NCBI GenBank assembly: GCA_015179025.1
Contig: WHUX01000022.1
Coordinates: 248,001-312,000, forward strand
Length of the DNA: 64,000 nucleotides
Direction of reading: 5' to 3'
DNA from: Terfezia claveryi
Taxonomy: Eukaryota > Ascomycota > Pezizomycetes > Pezizales > Pezizaceae
In this document: positions 26,411 through 39,370 of the stretch, one piece after another
Layout of the letters: each line of letters begins with the position of its first letter
How positions within the stretch are numbered: position 1 is the first letter of the stretch
Notes under the pieces: generated by a model
The model's input: the letters and a program-made list of their open reading frames with translations, nothing else
Told to the model about the DNA's origin: nothing
Databases searched by the model: none
Program-made: the position numbers and the translations under genes

Positions 26411-29400
26411 TCAGTCCTTCCTATGCTTCACAAAATAATACGTCAACAGATTCTGAATCCCCGATTCCAACCCCACAAGCACCTCTTCAAACAACCTTGC
26501 CTCATCCCCAACCTTCTTATTCAGCGCCACACACAAATCCACACAATTCCTCCTAACCTCCGAATCCTGCGCCCCCATCCCCTTAACCGCCACTTTTCCC
26601 AACCTGCCCATCTCTTGCTCCAACTTCTCAAGCTTACTCGCCTTGACCAACTTCCCCAGAAGAGCCAGCCCCATACACCACCCCTGGATAGGGGGAGTGT
26701 AGCTCGCCGGCTTATCCGCTGGCTGGATAGTGTTCAGGACAGCGTCGATGCTGATTGTAGTGTCGACCGAAGCCAGAAACTCGTCCGAGATATCCTCAAT
26801 GCCGGTAGTGACGTGAGATTGCGTTGGGTATTTCCCGCGGAGATCAATAAGGGTAGTAAGGATAGCAGCTTCATGGGCCGACAAGTAGGGACCACAACGG
26901 GTAAGCTGCTTGAGGACCAACAATCCTTGGACCCTCAGGTCTGCAGACTTCTCAGGGTCCAACTACAAAAAATTAGCGCATCTCTCTTTCACACAGAACC
27001 AATGGTGATTCTACTCACATCATCATCCCTCAAAAACTCCAACAGGATCTCCATCAACTCATCAAACATCCTCCCCCCTTCCCAAATATCTGCCGTCGCC
27101 TCCTCCCCATTATTCTCCCTCAATACCCTCACAGGATGTTCCCTCGCAATGTTAATCAACTTCCTGAAACTCTGTGTATCCATATCCCTCGCCCTCACTT
27201 TTTCAATCAACGTCTGTAAAAGCCTTGCCGTATGTTCCGGCGCCTTTGGCAGATTCGAGTTACTAATTTGCTTCTTTACCCTTGCCCTATACCATTCCGT
27301 ATTCCGTTGCTGCTCACCCCCACTCGAGTCATGTACAACCGAAGCCTCCGCAAACGTAAGCTTCGTTGCAGCCCCATTCCTCGTCTGTAACTGCTCCAGA
27401 GACTTCTCCGGAGTTCTCTGCGCCTCCTTATTCTCCTTATCTTCCGACTCAGACTTTGGCCTAACCCTTGGGGGTGTTTGTGGTGGCGCAGGCATAGCTC
27501 CCGATGCAGATCGACTAACATCTCTCTTAATTTCAGTCGGTGAGAACTCCCTCTTCCGCGACCTTGGAGACATTGGCACTGGGCTGATATGCCTAAATCT
27601 CTGTAGCGAGGAAGGTGATATCACAGGGACCTCACCCAGCACCTCCTGGACATGCGCAACCTTCTCTTCCATTGGGCGAAACTCCTCCTCTTCAAGCGGC
27701 TGACCCCAGGTCCTCTTCAGCTCCGATACTATCGCCCTCTCAAACGTACCCAGAATCTTATCAAAGTTCGGCTGATCAATCTTCCTCAAACTTTTTAATA
27801 ACAACGCCAGTGGCTGATAGTTCGGTGCCTTCGTCTGGCTCAACATGGCCAAGAGCCGACTAACATAGGTCTTGTAGTTCCCCACATCCTGTATAAACTC
27901 ATTCTCATTTCCATCAACCACCAAATCAACCAATTCCTTGAGCCAAATCAGACTTCCATGGATCACCTTCTTTTTCTGACTATTAGTGTAAGGTGTAGTT
28001 GGAATTAACTTCCTAGGCACAGTCCCAAACGCTCCCATGCTGGTCAGGATCCTAAACAGAAGATCCGTTGCTTCTGAAAGCGTCAGAAGGCTCTTGAGCA
28101 CTGGCATGGTGGACTGCATCGCCGACTGCGCATGGCCTTCATCATCACCCTCCGCAAGCAGCAGAACCTTAGGCACAACCATATCCATCGGGACAAGCTT
28201 ATACAGCCCCTCAAGCACCTCTGGGGCCAAGATATGCTCAACAACCTCCGACTGGGGATCATTGACCAGTTTTTGTAGAATTGGGGCAAGCTCTGACGCA
28301 GGTGGCAAAGTAGGAACCTTCGATCCATCGTAATTTGGCGGGGTTCTTTTCGCAATTAAACAAGCAACAGTGACAACACCCTCAGCTCTCACCCTCCAAT
28401 CCGGATGGTTCAGTTGATCCACAAGCGACATTTTCTTGGTGCTCAGTTGCGAGCCTTGCTGCTTGAGTGGTGTCTTCGCCATCCTGAGTGACTGTGGCGG
28501 AGAACCTGGCGGCTGCGGTGAACGCCGCGAGAAGTGCACCGAGGTCTCTTTGGTCGAGGAGTGTGTTGAGACGGGACTAACAGCACGGTTGGCAGCCGCT
28601 CGCTCACCACTTCCGATGTTAGCAGGTGTGGATCTGACCGCCGCTCCCTCAGGCGCAGCCCTAATCTTCGGCCGAGTTGGACGTACCGGAGCGGACGATA
28701 ATCCCGCTGGATGAGTCGACGCCGGAGCTGGTGGGGCTTCAATTTGCGCAGAAAGCATATCTGGTCGTTGGAGCTTAGCCATCTGAGCCTGTTGCCTCTT
28801 CTGTGCAAGGATAGCCTCCTTAATGGAAGGTCGCGTAACTGGGGCTGTAGTGGTGCGAGTAAGGGTAGGAGCTCGCGAGTTACTCCCTTTCACCGAAGCA
28901 TTGGGATTCTCCTTCTCGAGCAATTTCTTCATGGTGTTATCAAGTCCATCCATAATCACATCGGCTCTATCTGGCCAGACCACTGCAAACTTCCAAAAAG
29001 TGCCTCGCATCCCCTCTCTTACACCGGGATTTGCATCGGCCAATCCCCTCTTGATACACTTCTCGATGACGTCTAGGCCACCTGTGTGCTCGAGATAACC
29101 CTTGTGGTCTGCATGCGCCTCAATCAGTAGCCTCAACCATCCTGTTGCAAAAGATCGCGGCTGCACATTCTTGTCCTGAACCGCACCCCATACGTGATTG
29201 AGAATTTTCGGCTGATATGAGATATTCGCAAGCAAAATTGCCGTAGTAACTTGCCCCATCTGAGCTGTAATCTTCTTTGTGTTTGCACACAACTTAATCA
29301 GATTCATCAACAGCAGTTCCGCCATAGGGTCCATTCCTGGTCCACAAATAATCGCCAGATCCTTGACAAGCTGACAGCCATTAGTAGACAGTGTTGTTCT

Positions 29401-30609
29401 TAAAGAGTTGACAGACTTCAGAATTCCATCCGAGTGAGTTTTAAGACCAGCCAGAAAGGTCTGCTGATAATCCTTGTATGCATTTCCTCGAGCCAATCGT
29501 CGGATCCTTGTACAGCTCTTTTCTCTAGCAAGCCAATTCTGCTCCGACTCCCTGCCATCAAAGCACGCAACCATACCTGCAAAGATCTCCTCCAATTCCC
29601 GATTCGTATTGACGTATTCCGGATCCAGCACCTCAAGCTCAGTGCCTGGAAGGGTCTCAAGAAACCTCGATGCCGGGTTCCCGCCTGCTACACTCTTCGC
29701 CTTATTTGGCCCTGTATTCCCTGATGGTCCTTCCCCCTCCCCAGCTGCGCCACTAGCCATTGCCTCCGCCTCTGCAGCCCCACCGGGTATACCAAGCTGG
29801 CTGACTATATATGTAGCGATTGCCTTCCTCACCCCATTCCTCGCCAATTCCTTCTTCAAATCCGCCTTTGCGTGATCCGGTGCATTCTTAAACAGCTCCA
29901 CCACTGCTTCCTTCGCATTATCCCTAACCGCGGCATCCGCATCCTCAAGCATTTTCATCAACAGCGGAGTATAACTCCTGAACGAAAATCCTGGAACTTG
30001 ACTATATACCCGCATCAACCAATTCACACTGTGCTCTCGCGTCCTCGGACTCTTGCTTTGCATTCCATGCTCCTTGACCGCTTTCTCCGTTTCCGCTGGT
30101 AAGTGTTTGTACATGTCGAGAACACAACTCAGGGCCTGCGCATTTATTCGAACTTTCGAGTCGCCTAGTTTGTCTACAAATACGGGCAGGAGGGAGGCGA
30201 ATTGTGCGCGGACATACTTCGGGTCTTGGAGGCCTAATCGTTTGATGAGGTGGCCGATACAGGAGAAGGTATGTTGGAAGAGGAGGACATTTGTCGATGC
30301 GAGGCCAATTCGGAGAGCTTCACATAGGGGAGCTATTCCTTCGTTCTGTGTTGATTGCAAAGAAGTTAAAAAGGATCATTCATTTCCCCTTCCTCACGGA
30401 AAACCTACCTGCACAAGACTTTGTTTTATCAGACCCTTAATTTTCTGTATCTCTGTGGTCTTGACATCAGGGTCCTCTATATCCATTCGTTCCAAACAAT
30501 CAGCTTCTGGACTCGATCACACGTTCAGACTCGGGAAGGGTAGGCACGCACTATTGCTGTGCATCAGGTTCAGTAAATCCTGTGCCTGTTCAAGCGTCAC
30601 CATCGACAT
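26411..30609 (-). CDS. stu1: Microtubule plus-end CLASP family protein Stu1
   Basis: Four exons: 30609-30552, 30506-30409, 30345-27019 and 26962-26411, 1344 residues. The start is MSMVTLEQAQDLLNLM. The N-terminal TOG-type HEAT array (IAPLCEALRIGLAST, PVFVDKLGDSKVRINAQAL, MKMLEDADAAVRDNAKEA) and a second one (AEEIFAGMVACFDGRESEQNW region) are followed by a Ser/Pro/Arg-rich basic linker that binds the microtubule lattice. A third helical repeat region (MSLVDQLNHPDWRVRAEGVV) and a C-terminal helical domain complete it. CLASPs stabilise plus ends and attach kinetochores; in yeasts Stu1 is essential for the spindle. The first intron is only 45 nt. The long open frame on the opposite strand (26423-27703) is a shadow. 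Confidence 0.92.
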
Positions 30610-32815
30610 CTTGTTAACGTCTTCTGCTTCTTCTTCTTCTTCTTTTCTTCTCTTCTCGTCCTACCGTGTATATCTGTCGTCCCCGAGCTCGCCGTGTGCA
30701 AAATCGTGTGTCGTTTGTGCTGCGTATGTATATTCTAGACCCGACAAACCACTTCGTTTTGTTTCGTGTCACCACACCTTTTAACCCTTTCTCACTATCA
30801 ATCGATCAGTATTTGCGTAACTATCCGTCTGTCTGTCTTCTCGTTCTGGGATCTTCTTTCCAAAGCCCGCCGTCCGTAGCTATCCTTATCGTTCGCCTCC
30901 TTGTGATTAAAACCAATGGCGGGGTGGAGGGGAGCCTAAGAAGTCGACTCGCAGCCCAGACGTGCTTATTACGTCCGTCCCTGCAGCTGCGTTTTGTTTT
31001 TGTTTATGTGCTTCAGGAGGTATGGTTGGCTGGGAGAAGGTTGGCTCGGTTTGTGCGTGTGAGTGGCCAGGATGTGGGGGGCGTGGAAAGAAAGAACGGC
31101 GGGACTTAAAAATGCACAGGGTTGTAGGTATGTAGGCTTAATGCAGCACTATCCACGCAAGGGACTCTGACTTCAACTGGGAGCTTTTCTCCGAGAAATT
31201 CGGATGCAGGAGATTAATCTGTGAGCAGTACGGAGTACAGTGGACAGTGTACCTATATCCAATGTATGTACGGAGTACGGATAGGTATGTAGGTACGGAG
31301 TAGGTATAACCCCACAATTTCAAACTACCACCGTGCGTACATCACAATAGGGGTACATGTAGGTACCTATCCCGTCCTCTCCTCGCCTGCTTCCAATCCA
31401 ATCCTCCTATCGGAGAAATATACTCCGTACACCTCTCCTGATTATCCCATTCGGCCCATGCTGTTGGAGAGTGTAAACCACCCAACAATATTAATCACCC
31501 CAGTGGTCGCCCTGGAAACCACCACCTTCCCTCACATTCTGTTTATTTTGTCCCCTAGAGGGTGGGTGGTAGATGAGTTACACCAGTGTACTCCGTACTG
31601 TACATTATGGAACGAGGTACACAAGTACATATGTACATACGGTATAGTAGGGGTACTCAAAATTTAAATTTACGCACAAACGCATGCATATAAAACTAAA
31701 AACTCTGGCGCCTTGGCTGCATGGGACTAAATTTTCAGCCAATGAGCTTCAATGCCAAGCTTACGCATTAGACATACGTGATGGATCCAATCACGCTAGT
31801 TTTGTATCTATGTTTTCGCTGACAAAGCCATAAATCCACAGCCAACCTGCGATTCCATCAACAATGAGCAACTCAAAATCAGAGGAAAAGCCCTAAAAAG
31901 GATCGTTCTGGATAATCATGAATTAAAGACTCTAAATCTGGAGCATCATGACGTCCAGCATGCCCACGGGGGGCTAGATACCGAGGGATAGCCACCAGCG
32001 TAATGATATCGCATAAGTCAACAAGCCAATCCCATACCCAATCATCATAGAGATCAATTTGAAGTATCGCTTCCAAATCCTCGATGACCCTCCAGACGTC
32101 TTCCAGTACCTGTGACTTGTACCCGACTCGAGGCATGCTTTGTTGTGCAATGTGTGTGCGAATATGTGTGTGTGTATGCGTATCTGTGTAAGTTGCTTGG
32201 GTACTCAGTTAAAAAATCTGCGTTTTGGCCGAAAAGAGCTAGACTTGCATATTGTGGCGTCCACGCTATATATATATATATATGGTAAAAGTGCGTGATT
32301 TTTTAATTTTGAGTACCCTTAGTATGTCCTGAGTACACCGTGCGATGCCTGTATTCAACGATTTGATCACTTGAACCAGACTAGAGAAAAGCAGCGACAA
32401 GATGTAGCGTACAGGGGCGCATTAAAGATGGCGCAGCTATTCTGCATGTGGCTGGCTATATTACAGTTTCTAATCTGCTAATCTGAATGGGACTTGTGTA
32501 CATACAGAGTAGAACGTACTAAGAAAAATATCAGTTAAAAGGTATGGTATTTAAACAAACTAAACAAACACAATAAAGGATGCTGGTCGGGCTGGGCCCT
32601 ACAGTATGGATGATCATGTTTCCCATCAGAAAAGATTACTGTACTGCATTACTTAGATATCATAAAACCCCCCAAAAAAAATGCTCCTCCCAAAAGGACA
32701 CATGAACCAATTTCTAATTTCAACTGAAAGAACAAAACAAATCAGCCTCCCAAAATAGCTGTCATGAGTATCATATCAACAACCAGCACGATACCGACAC
32801 CAATTACGCCTCCAT
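30610..32815. other. Intergenic region with TACGGAGTA cluster
   Basis: No convincing gene. Around 31228-31310 and 31420-31605 the palindrome-like TACGGAGTA or its complement TACTCCGTA recurs at least five times. A CT-rich stretch (30625-30660) precedes stu1 and may be its leader. A TA microsatellite lies at 32271-32283, and a degenerate GAACCAGACTAG motif near 32373. Confidence 0.5.
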
Positions 32816-35304
32816 TCACATCTCAAAAACATCATGCAAATAGCCCCCCGCCAACCCCTTCGCCATCACGACTGCAAACACCCCGACAACCATCGCCATC
32901 AACGCCAACACCTTCACATTCATCAAATCAAGCTCTATCGACCTCCACCACTGTTTTCCCCTCTGCCACCTGTCTCTGATCCCCAAACCAAATCCCAGCG
33001 GTCTCTCCCTGCTAACCTCCCTCCCTCTCTCCGGGATGCCCAAATCCGTCAAGTAACCCACCATAACCTCCTCCTCTTCTTCTTCCTCCGCCTCCCAAGC
33101 CTCCCCATCCAATCCCATCCTCACAATCTCCACTTTCTCCATGTGCTTCCCCCTACCCATTCCCCCCCTCTCCACCAACCTCTCCCGAAAAATTGCCCCC
33201 TTCTTCTTCCCCACCGTCCTATCCTCCTCCTGATAATTCAGCAGCACCCAGACTCCCCCCATCCACCCATCATACGGGCTTCTGGAATACCAATCTCGCC
33301 TCTCCACTTTCCGCCCGTTACTCCAAACTCCCCGCACCCGCTTCTTGACCATATCCCACACCCAAAGCTGGTCACTTGTAGTGGCACCTAGATAGCGCCC
33401 ACAGGTGCTGAGGGTTATGGAAGAGTACTGCCTCCCAACAAACATCCCTTGCATTGCATCACCCGGCACTGACCCGGCAAGGTCAGGATTGTGTTTATAG
33501 AAAGGCGAGTTGGGAGTCCATGGAACAGGAAGGGAGTACAACGGTTTATTCCCGTCGTCTAGGGGACTACCTCCGGGGCTCAATGCACCAGAAGGTGTGG
33601 AAGGAGAGTTGTGGTGGTGGGTATAGTTATAAACATGCAGACCACCCCCTGGGCCTCCGCAAACAAGATAATTGTCTGTTATCAGAAAGTCATGATTGAG
33701 TGCTGTAGTAAAGGCAGCGGGGGTTGTGAGAGTCGGTGCAGGATTTGGCTGGAGAACGTAGTTCGGGCCAGCAGTTGCAGCTGTAACTGGTGGTGCCGCT
33801 GGGGTTGGTATTATCGTTCCTGCTGCGCCTGCGGAACTACTTGTCGGGGTAGGTATCCGTTTCCGGAGCTTAATCTTGTTGACCAGTTTCCCAGTCTGTA
33901 TATCAAGTACGTGGAAGAAGGTCCCAGTTAGTTTCTGTGTTAACGCCGTTGGATGGCGTGTGACGAGTGCAACGACGTGATGTCTACCCAGGCCCAAAAA
34001 TATCCCAGATCAGCATTCTTAGCTAGATATAAACAGAATCCACCACGAGCTTTAGGGATATTGGAGCAGGGGACATACTTTGTAATATGCCAATTTTTCA
34101 AATGTGCGAACGCGGTATAGGATGATTCCTCGGCCCATTCTGTCGAGGTATCCACTTGCCATCTCACCCTACTTCGCCATGTCTCGCCTTTTCCTAACCA
34201 TCCAGCGGATTTGTCCTTAAATCTCTCCACACAAACTAAATTTGAAGGCATCCTCTGCACCACTTCGCCGTCGAGTCCAGCTTCGTCTAGATCATCAAAG
34301 CACAAAGTCACAATCACATCGCCGTCGCCCACGAACCTATCTGGTTTCTGTCCCCCAAGATCCCATATCCTATCTTCTACCAACGCTCCATTCAGTGGAT
34401 CAACCTCTTTAATAACCCACCCAGGCACCGGCTTCCCAGCTGCATCTTTCCGCTCTCTCTCCACAGCCACAAACCCACCGAACCCCGGATAAGGCGTCAT
34501 CGTAAGTTTCAATCCTCGCTGTACCTCCTCGTATACAATCTTACTTGTACCCCTCCTCCTGATCCTCGATCCCACCCTCGCACCTCCTTTGCCTAGTAAA
34601 TCAACCACAGCAGTTACCGTCCTCGTTTTCACCTGACCCGCCGGCCCCACTCCCACCGGCTGCCAAATTGGGCCCTCCCTCCTCTTAACCTGAAAAGTAA
34701 TCCTCCCCTCATCACCATCTCCAACTGGCATCTTCGTCTCAAACTTCTGGGTCCTTCCATCCCCATCCCCGGGACACACCATCTCCACTGCCCACCCGTT
34801 ATCCCTCTCACTTCCACGTGGGGCCGGCAAGGGCCGAAAGCTTCTCAGTGCCTTCTTCACTTTCCACTCCCCCTCTGGACCTACCGTGCCGTCGTCTTGC
34901 TGTTTAGAACTGAATGGCCGCTCCCATGCAATGCCCAATTTGACGACATCCCGCCATCGCTTCTGGCCCCCACGGAGTTTCTGCCTCTTTGCACTCAGTC
35001 CAGGGTAAATGACCTGGTCAAGTGGCAAACCTGGATGCGTCCCGAGCCTAGTGATAGCTATATGCCGCCATATTGCCTCGTCACTCTCGCGACAGAATAT
35101 CGTGTAACAAAGAGCTTTGCATGTCCGCGATAGGCTAATGAGTGTTTGGAGGCCCGTCGGTTTACCATCATGTGATTCTGGCGGTGGAGAGGATGTCGCG
35201 AACTGTATTATGAGGAGTAGGAGCTCAGTGGGGAGGTTGAGTAAGTGACGTCGGGGTAGCTGTAGCGCTGGGTGGTGCGATGAAGGAGATACGGTTTGTG
35301 ACAT
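32816..35304 (-). CDS. F-box protein with a C-terminal membrane segment
   Basis: Two exons, 35304-34079 and 33983-32816, 797 residues; intron 95 nt (donor GTATGT). An F-box lies at about residues 16-85 (LLNLPTELLLLIIQFA, LSRTCKALCYTIFCRESDEAIWRHI), which would bind Skp1 in an SCF ubiquitin ligase. The following 500 residues contain strand-rich blocks (WHITKHHVVALVTRHP, FFHVLDIQTGKLVNKIKL, DNYLVCGGPGGGLHVYNY, YSSITLSTCGRYLGATTSDQ) that resemble irregular beta-propeller blades. Near the C-terminus, after an acidic run, is a hydrophobic segment (VLALMAMVVGVFAVVMA) preceding GGYLHDVFEM. That is consistent with a tail-anchored protein recruiting substrates at a membrane. The substrate is unknown. 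Confidence 0.75.
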
Positions 35305-36073
35305 CCTTTAATGTAGGCCTCACTGGTGAGTAGAACTTCAAATTGAATCAAAATTGGATATTCTAGCATCAACAGGAAACTATAGCTAACACCGTAAGCG
35401 ACTGGATGGAAGCAAAGCTTGATAGAATCTAGAAGGTAGTAAGAGATATAACAGTATCGGTAGTTCTGATGTGTGCATAGACGTGCTCAAACTGGGAAGC
35501 TCATCCAAAGTAGGGGATGGCGAGAAAGCAATTGGTAAGTATGACGGGGAGCAAATTGAGTGAAGAAGACAAAGATGCGTCAACGAAGGTGAATATGTAC
35601 ACAATGGGCAAGGGAATCAGAAGGGAGGATCGTGATGGCGATACCTATTAATATTAGCTACTGACCTGCATACAAGCAAGCTTCTGGGGGTAACACTAAC
35701 ACTTGTCTCAACTAACCCAGCCAGCCCTGCGCAATTGCATCCTTATCTTGGCCACGTTTTGATTCCACTCACTTCATGTTTATCACTTCATGTTTATCAC
35801 TTCACCATTTGACACAGATTCATTTAATACTAACCAGAAGAATAGCGGTATGACTCGACCAAAGCCCTATAGAAACATGACAGTGAGGTCTTGGGATGGC
35901 TGTGAATCATCATTCGGCGCTCATTCCTAATTCCCAGTGGGTTCACCTTTCACCAATTGGAGAACAAAGTAGGTGTTGTTAAACATCGCACGCGTAGTCA
36001 CCAAGCAATGAAAAGACTCCCAACGCCACAAAACACTACACGCAAAGTCTCAAACAGTGTCCCCCTCTCTAAA
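35305..36073. other. Intergenic, no gene seen
   Basis: About 770 bp between the F-box gene start and the stop of the chimeric gene. A tandem CACTTCATGTTTAT duplication lies at about 35770-35800. An ACGCGT hexamer is at 35990. Confidence 0.45.
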
Positions 36074-38392
36074 TCATAAGTCAAGCAGAGCCCCACCATC
36101 CAGTTTTTTGCTCCTTCTGCTCATTCCCTTGAAGGCATTGATAAATGCTGCCTTAAGCTCTTCATAAGGCATTGAATCATCTACATCCAGCTCCTCGTAC
36201 CAGACATTAACTGCCTGCCCAGTGAAACTCGTAGTCTGCCAAAATGTATACAGGTTAGCCTCAAGTAAAATCATCTCCGGTATTGGGCTTTTCTATACCA
36301 GAAGCATTCGTTTATCATCATCGCTCATATCTGGCTGCACCCTATCCACCAGCTTCTCAAACTCCTTGATAAACCTAGCCCCATCAACATCACCAGCAAA
36401 CTTCAAGCTTGCAAGCTTCTTTCTTGCAATCATTGAGATCGAGTCAATTCCCGGACTGTGCCAAGTGGAAGCCCCAGAGGATGATGATGCAGATGATGTA
36501 TCAATCTCATGCATCTCATTCACTATCGGTCTCCGTCCCATGTCGTGCCCAATGGGTATCCCTCTCGGTGTAGAATGTGATAACCCAGTGTCCGAAGTTT
36601 GGGACCCTGTTTCCACCATCGAAGATGCGCATGATATTACTGTCGAATCGTGGGTCGTAGATAGGTAGCTTTGCTCATATTCAGTATGACCTTCGTCATC
36701 TGATTCCGAGATGTCACTTGCACCGTCATATCCTGACACTGACACAGGATACACATGCACAAGTGCTTTATTGTCCTGTTGTTCCATTTCTGCCAGAAGA
36801 GGTGGTAGACCTGCTTGGCTACGAATTTCATGTGCCTCTCTTTGGATTTCCACAGGCATATTTCTTAGCCATTCCTCGTCAGCACCCAGCAAGACTGCAC
36901 TGCGAAGAGTCCGGTTCAGGCCTGATAGAATATCATCTGGCGTTGGAATATCGATTTGAATTGGTGAGCCAATTTGGTCTTCTGTAGGTTCTTTTGGCAA
37001 TGCAACGCTCCATTTTTCTACAAGGGTGCGAGCGCGGGCCTTGAAGTTGTATTGTGTTTCGACAACCTCTGGATCTTCAAGCCGACTAATGAACCTTAAC
37101 ACCTTGGGCAGTTTTGACTTTAGCAGGATGGAGGAAGGCACATCCTCCATAGATTCAAGGAAGGTAAAATATGTATCTGCGACAGAAAATTCCTAAATAT
37201 TTTCATTAGAAACTAATCTAACGGATGGCGTTCATGGAGACCCTACATTGACATTTGGTTTCTCATCGTTTGGTGGAAGGAATGTCCGCTGCAATCGGTG
37301 TCTCAGAAAAAGGGCCTCCTTCTCCTCTGGCAGCCAGTCATCAGACCCTTCCTGGTCCAAACCAAGCCCATTATCATTGACTCCATTAATATTTAGTATA
37401 TCTTCGGTTGCTTCCTCCCTTCTGACAACATCTACACTCCCATCGTCACTACTCTCGCCTTTGGCCACAGTATGATCAACTCCTCCTTCGTCACCTGAAT
37501 CCTCCGAGTCATCGGAGCCACCATGCGTTTCAATATCAAATTGCCTCCTATACTCCTTCCATAACTCTTGAACGCTTGTTCCAGAAAGCTCTGTCCATAT
37601 ATCTGGCGAATACTTGCTATCTTTCATGCGGCCGTTCAGACGTTTTACGAACCCTACACCGCACTTTTGCTCGCACCACTCGAGGAAATAAGCCGTGACT
37701 TGGTAGCTGATTTTTTATGTTAGTGGATTCGCGGATTCAGGACTAGGAGGGCGACGTACCCATCATCCCAGTGCTTTCCATCCCTATTCCAATGAGGAGG
37801 AGCAAGACCATCCTTCAACCTTATATAATCCGCTATACCCTCTATCAAGCCTCCTGGACAAGCCCCCAACCCATTATATTGCCAACAGTGCACCTATTGA
37901 AAGCTTTGTCAGTTCTCCATGCAACCCAAAGGCATAGTAGCTAATATTACCATCTCATGTCTCACAATTCCCAATATCTCATGCTTAACTTTTTCAGCAG
38001 GAAGGGCCCCAATATAGTCCGTTGAAAAATGTATTTCCTTGTGATCATCATCAAGCTCTGAGCCAGTCGTGTAGGCAATACCTCCCATCGACCGCAAAAC
38101 CAGGGTAACCGATCGCACGCTAATATCAGATCAGCTCTCGGCTTCCCACTCAACACATTACTACCGCCACAAATTCAACGGACCTCGATGGAACAGTCTC
38201 GGGTGTATATAACCCAGCCAATACGCCCACTACGGCCTCCCTCAGCAAGGTTGTGGCATTTATATGTTCAAAGAACGCTGCTGAACCCTCTGAAGAGACA
38301 TCGTTGACTCGTAGCCTTAATAGAGGTATCCGCCATTCCGGCTTCGGCTCTTTCTTTTCGACCTCTGGCGCTGATTCTATCGCTAGTGACAT
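36074..38392 (-). CDS. Chimeric protein: BSP metallopeptidase + TFIIS-N/IBD-like + Gag-like domain
   Basis: Six exons (38392-38184, 38119-37951, 37893-37760, 37706-37247, 37192-36299, 36235-36074), 675 residues. Residues about 25-225 match the basic secretory protein family (SVRSVTLVLRSMGGIAYTTG, LDDDHKEIHFS). The zinc motif HEMVH (about 123-127) is followed by ACPGGLIEGIADYIRLK. No signal peptide is evident. An acidic Ser/Asp linker (about 234-300) leads to a helical module at about 303-395 (LFLRHRLQRTFLPP, SSILLKSKLPKVLRFI, FKARARTLVEKWSVAL), like the TFIIS-N/LEDGF-IBD fold of fungal PWWP proteins. After a Ser-rich linker, residues about 575-660 (KFAGDVDGARFIKEFEKLV, LLTTSFTGQAVNVWYEELD, PYEELKAAFINAF) resemble Ty3/gypsy Gag. 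The BSP-to-helical join lies inside exon 4 and the helical-to-Gag stretch inside exon 5, so mis-joined neighbours are unlikely. Donor 1 (GTCCGT) is weak. No protease or reverse transcriptase follows. Confidence 0.75.
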
Positions 38393-38830
38393 ATTATTGT
38401 GAGTGTCGGTCGAAAGTGAGAGGCTCTCTTGTCATCTAAACACAGGCCTCAAGTGAGGAATGTGACATGGAAGGGAAGGAGATTGGCAGCTGACTGTGGG
38501 GTTCCTAGGGAGTACTTATGTGCTGAATATCAACTGCTCATTGGAGACATGCAAGCACAAGCACAATCCAGTCACGCTACGCTGAAGGTCATGCCGAGTT
38601 CGTGAGAGTACTCTGTAATTTTCAAATTCCCATAAACATAAACACACTCAACCAGACTAACGAGACTCCACATGTAAATCCAATCCCTTTACTGTACATG
38701 TATATGACTATTTAGAGTAGTCCGGCTCGGACGAAGGTATTATTGTTTCTTGCTTAATTTTGGATACAGGATGATATGCATGTATATGCTTCTGAACTCC
38801 GTATTAAAGTTGTATTATTACGCTACGGTA

Positions 38831-38902
38831 CAGTCTGGTTGGCACAACACCTAGTGGACAACCTGGTATGGTAATAGTCTGGTTCTGGTTGGCACAACAC
38901 CC
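38831..38902 (+). repeat. Two adjacent motif copies
   Basis: CAGTCTGGTTGGCACAACACC (split here at position 38831) and, about 45 bp on, TAGTCTGGTTCTGGTTGGCA with CAACACC. In the second, CTGGTT is duplicated. The shared GGCACAACACC shows a common source. No flanking duplication is obvious. Confidence 0.5.
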
Positions 38903-39003
38903 GGGCTGCGAGGGGTAGACTATGTGTCTAACTAGATTGGAGCTATGAACTTCCAGGATAAAAGATAACCAGGATAAAGATTGAGGATAAAGATCTACCT
39001 AAC

Positions 39004-39030
39004 TAGTCTTGGTTGCACAACCTCTCGTAG
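39004..39030 (+). repeat. Micro-insertion (27 bp) with perfect 9-bp duplication
   Basis: TAGTCTTGGTTGCACAACCT then CTCGTAG, flanked by perfect CTACCTAAC at 38995-39003 and 39031-39039. It is the same length and ends as the copy at 59121-59147 on the other strand. Confidence 0.8.
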
Positions 39031-39370
39031 CTACCTAACCAATTTCATATGGTTACTTACTGTCATATTTACAAATACATCACCTCCACATCAAACGGCG
39101 TTATCAGATGTTAAGTACCACAAGTCCCCTTGCATAAGCCCAGCTATTTGGTTTCTAAAGCAGCAACCATCAGGTACTAGCATCTAGATAACCACATCAT
39201 AGTCAGGCTCCGCCGATAAGAACCAATACGCGAGGTAGCAATTGAAGCCCCTTCCTTTGAACTAGGTGAAATGCAAGAGACTACAAACAACCAAATACTT
39301 AAGCACAGCATGTACCACCAGCTAGATACCTCGAATTCAAAAAGGCATTCAGCAGCAAACGTAGCTTAAG

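Larger units (their letters stand above)
38393..39370. other. Intergenic region with several motif insertions
   Basis: No gene seen. Contains motif copies at 38645, 38831, 38875 and 39004. Confidence 0.5.

Noticed and set aside
26423..27703. 426-residue open frame antisense to stu1
   Set aside because: No family features; the opposite strand is clearly Stu1 with matching introns.
37193..37246. Two separate genes, one ending at 37232 and one starting at 37150
   Set aside because: A 54-nt intron with good signals joins the two frames in the middle of one helical domain, so a single gene is better supported.
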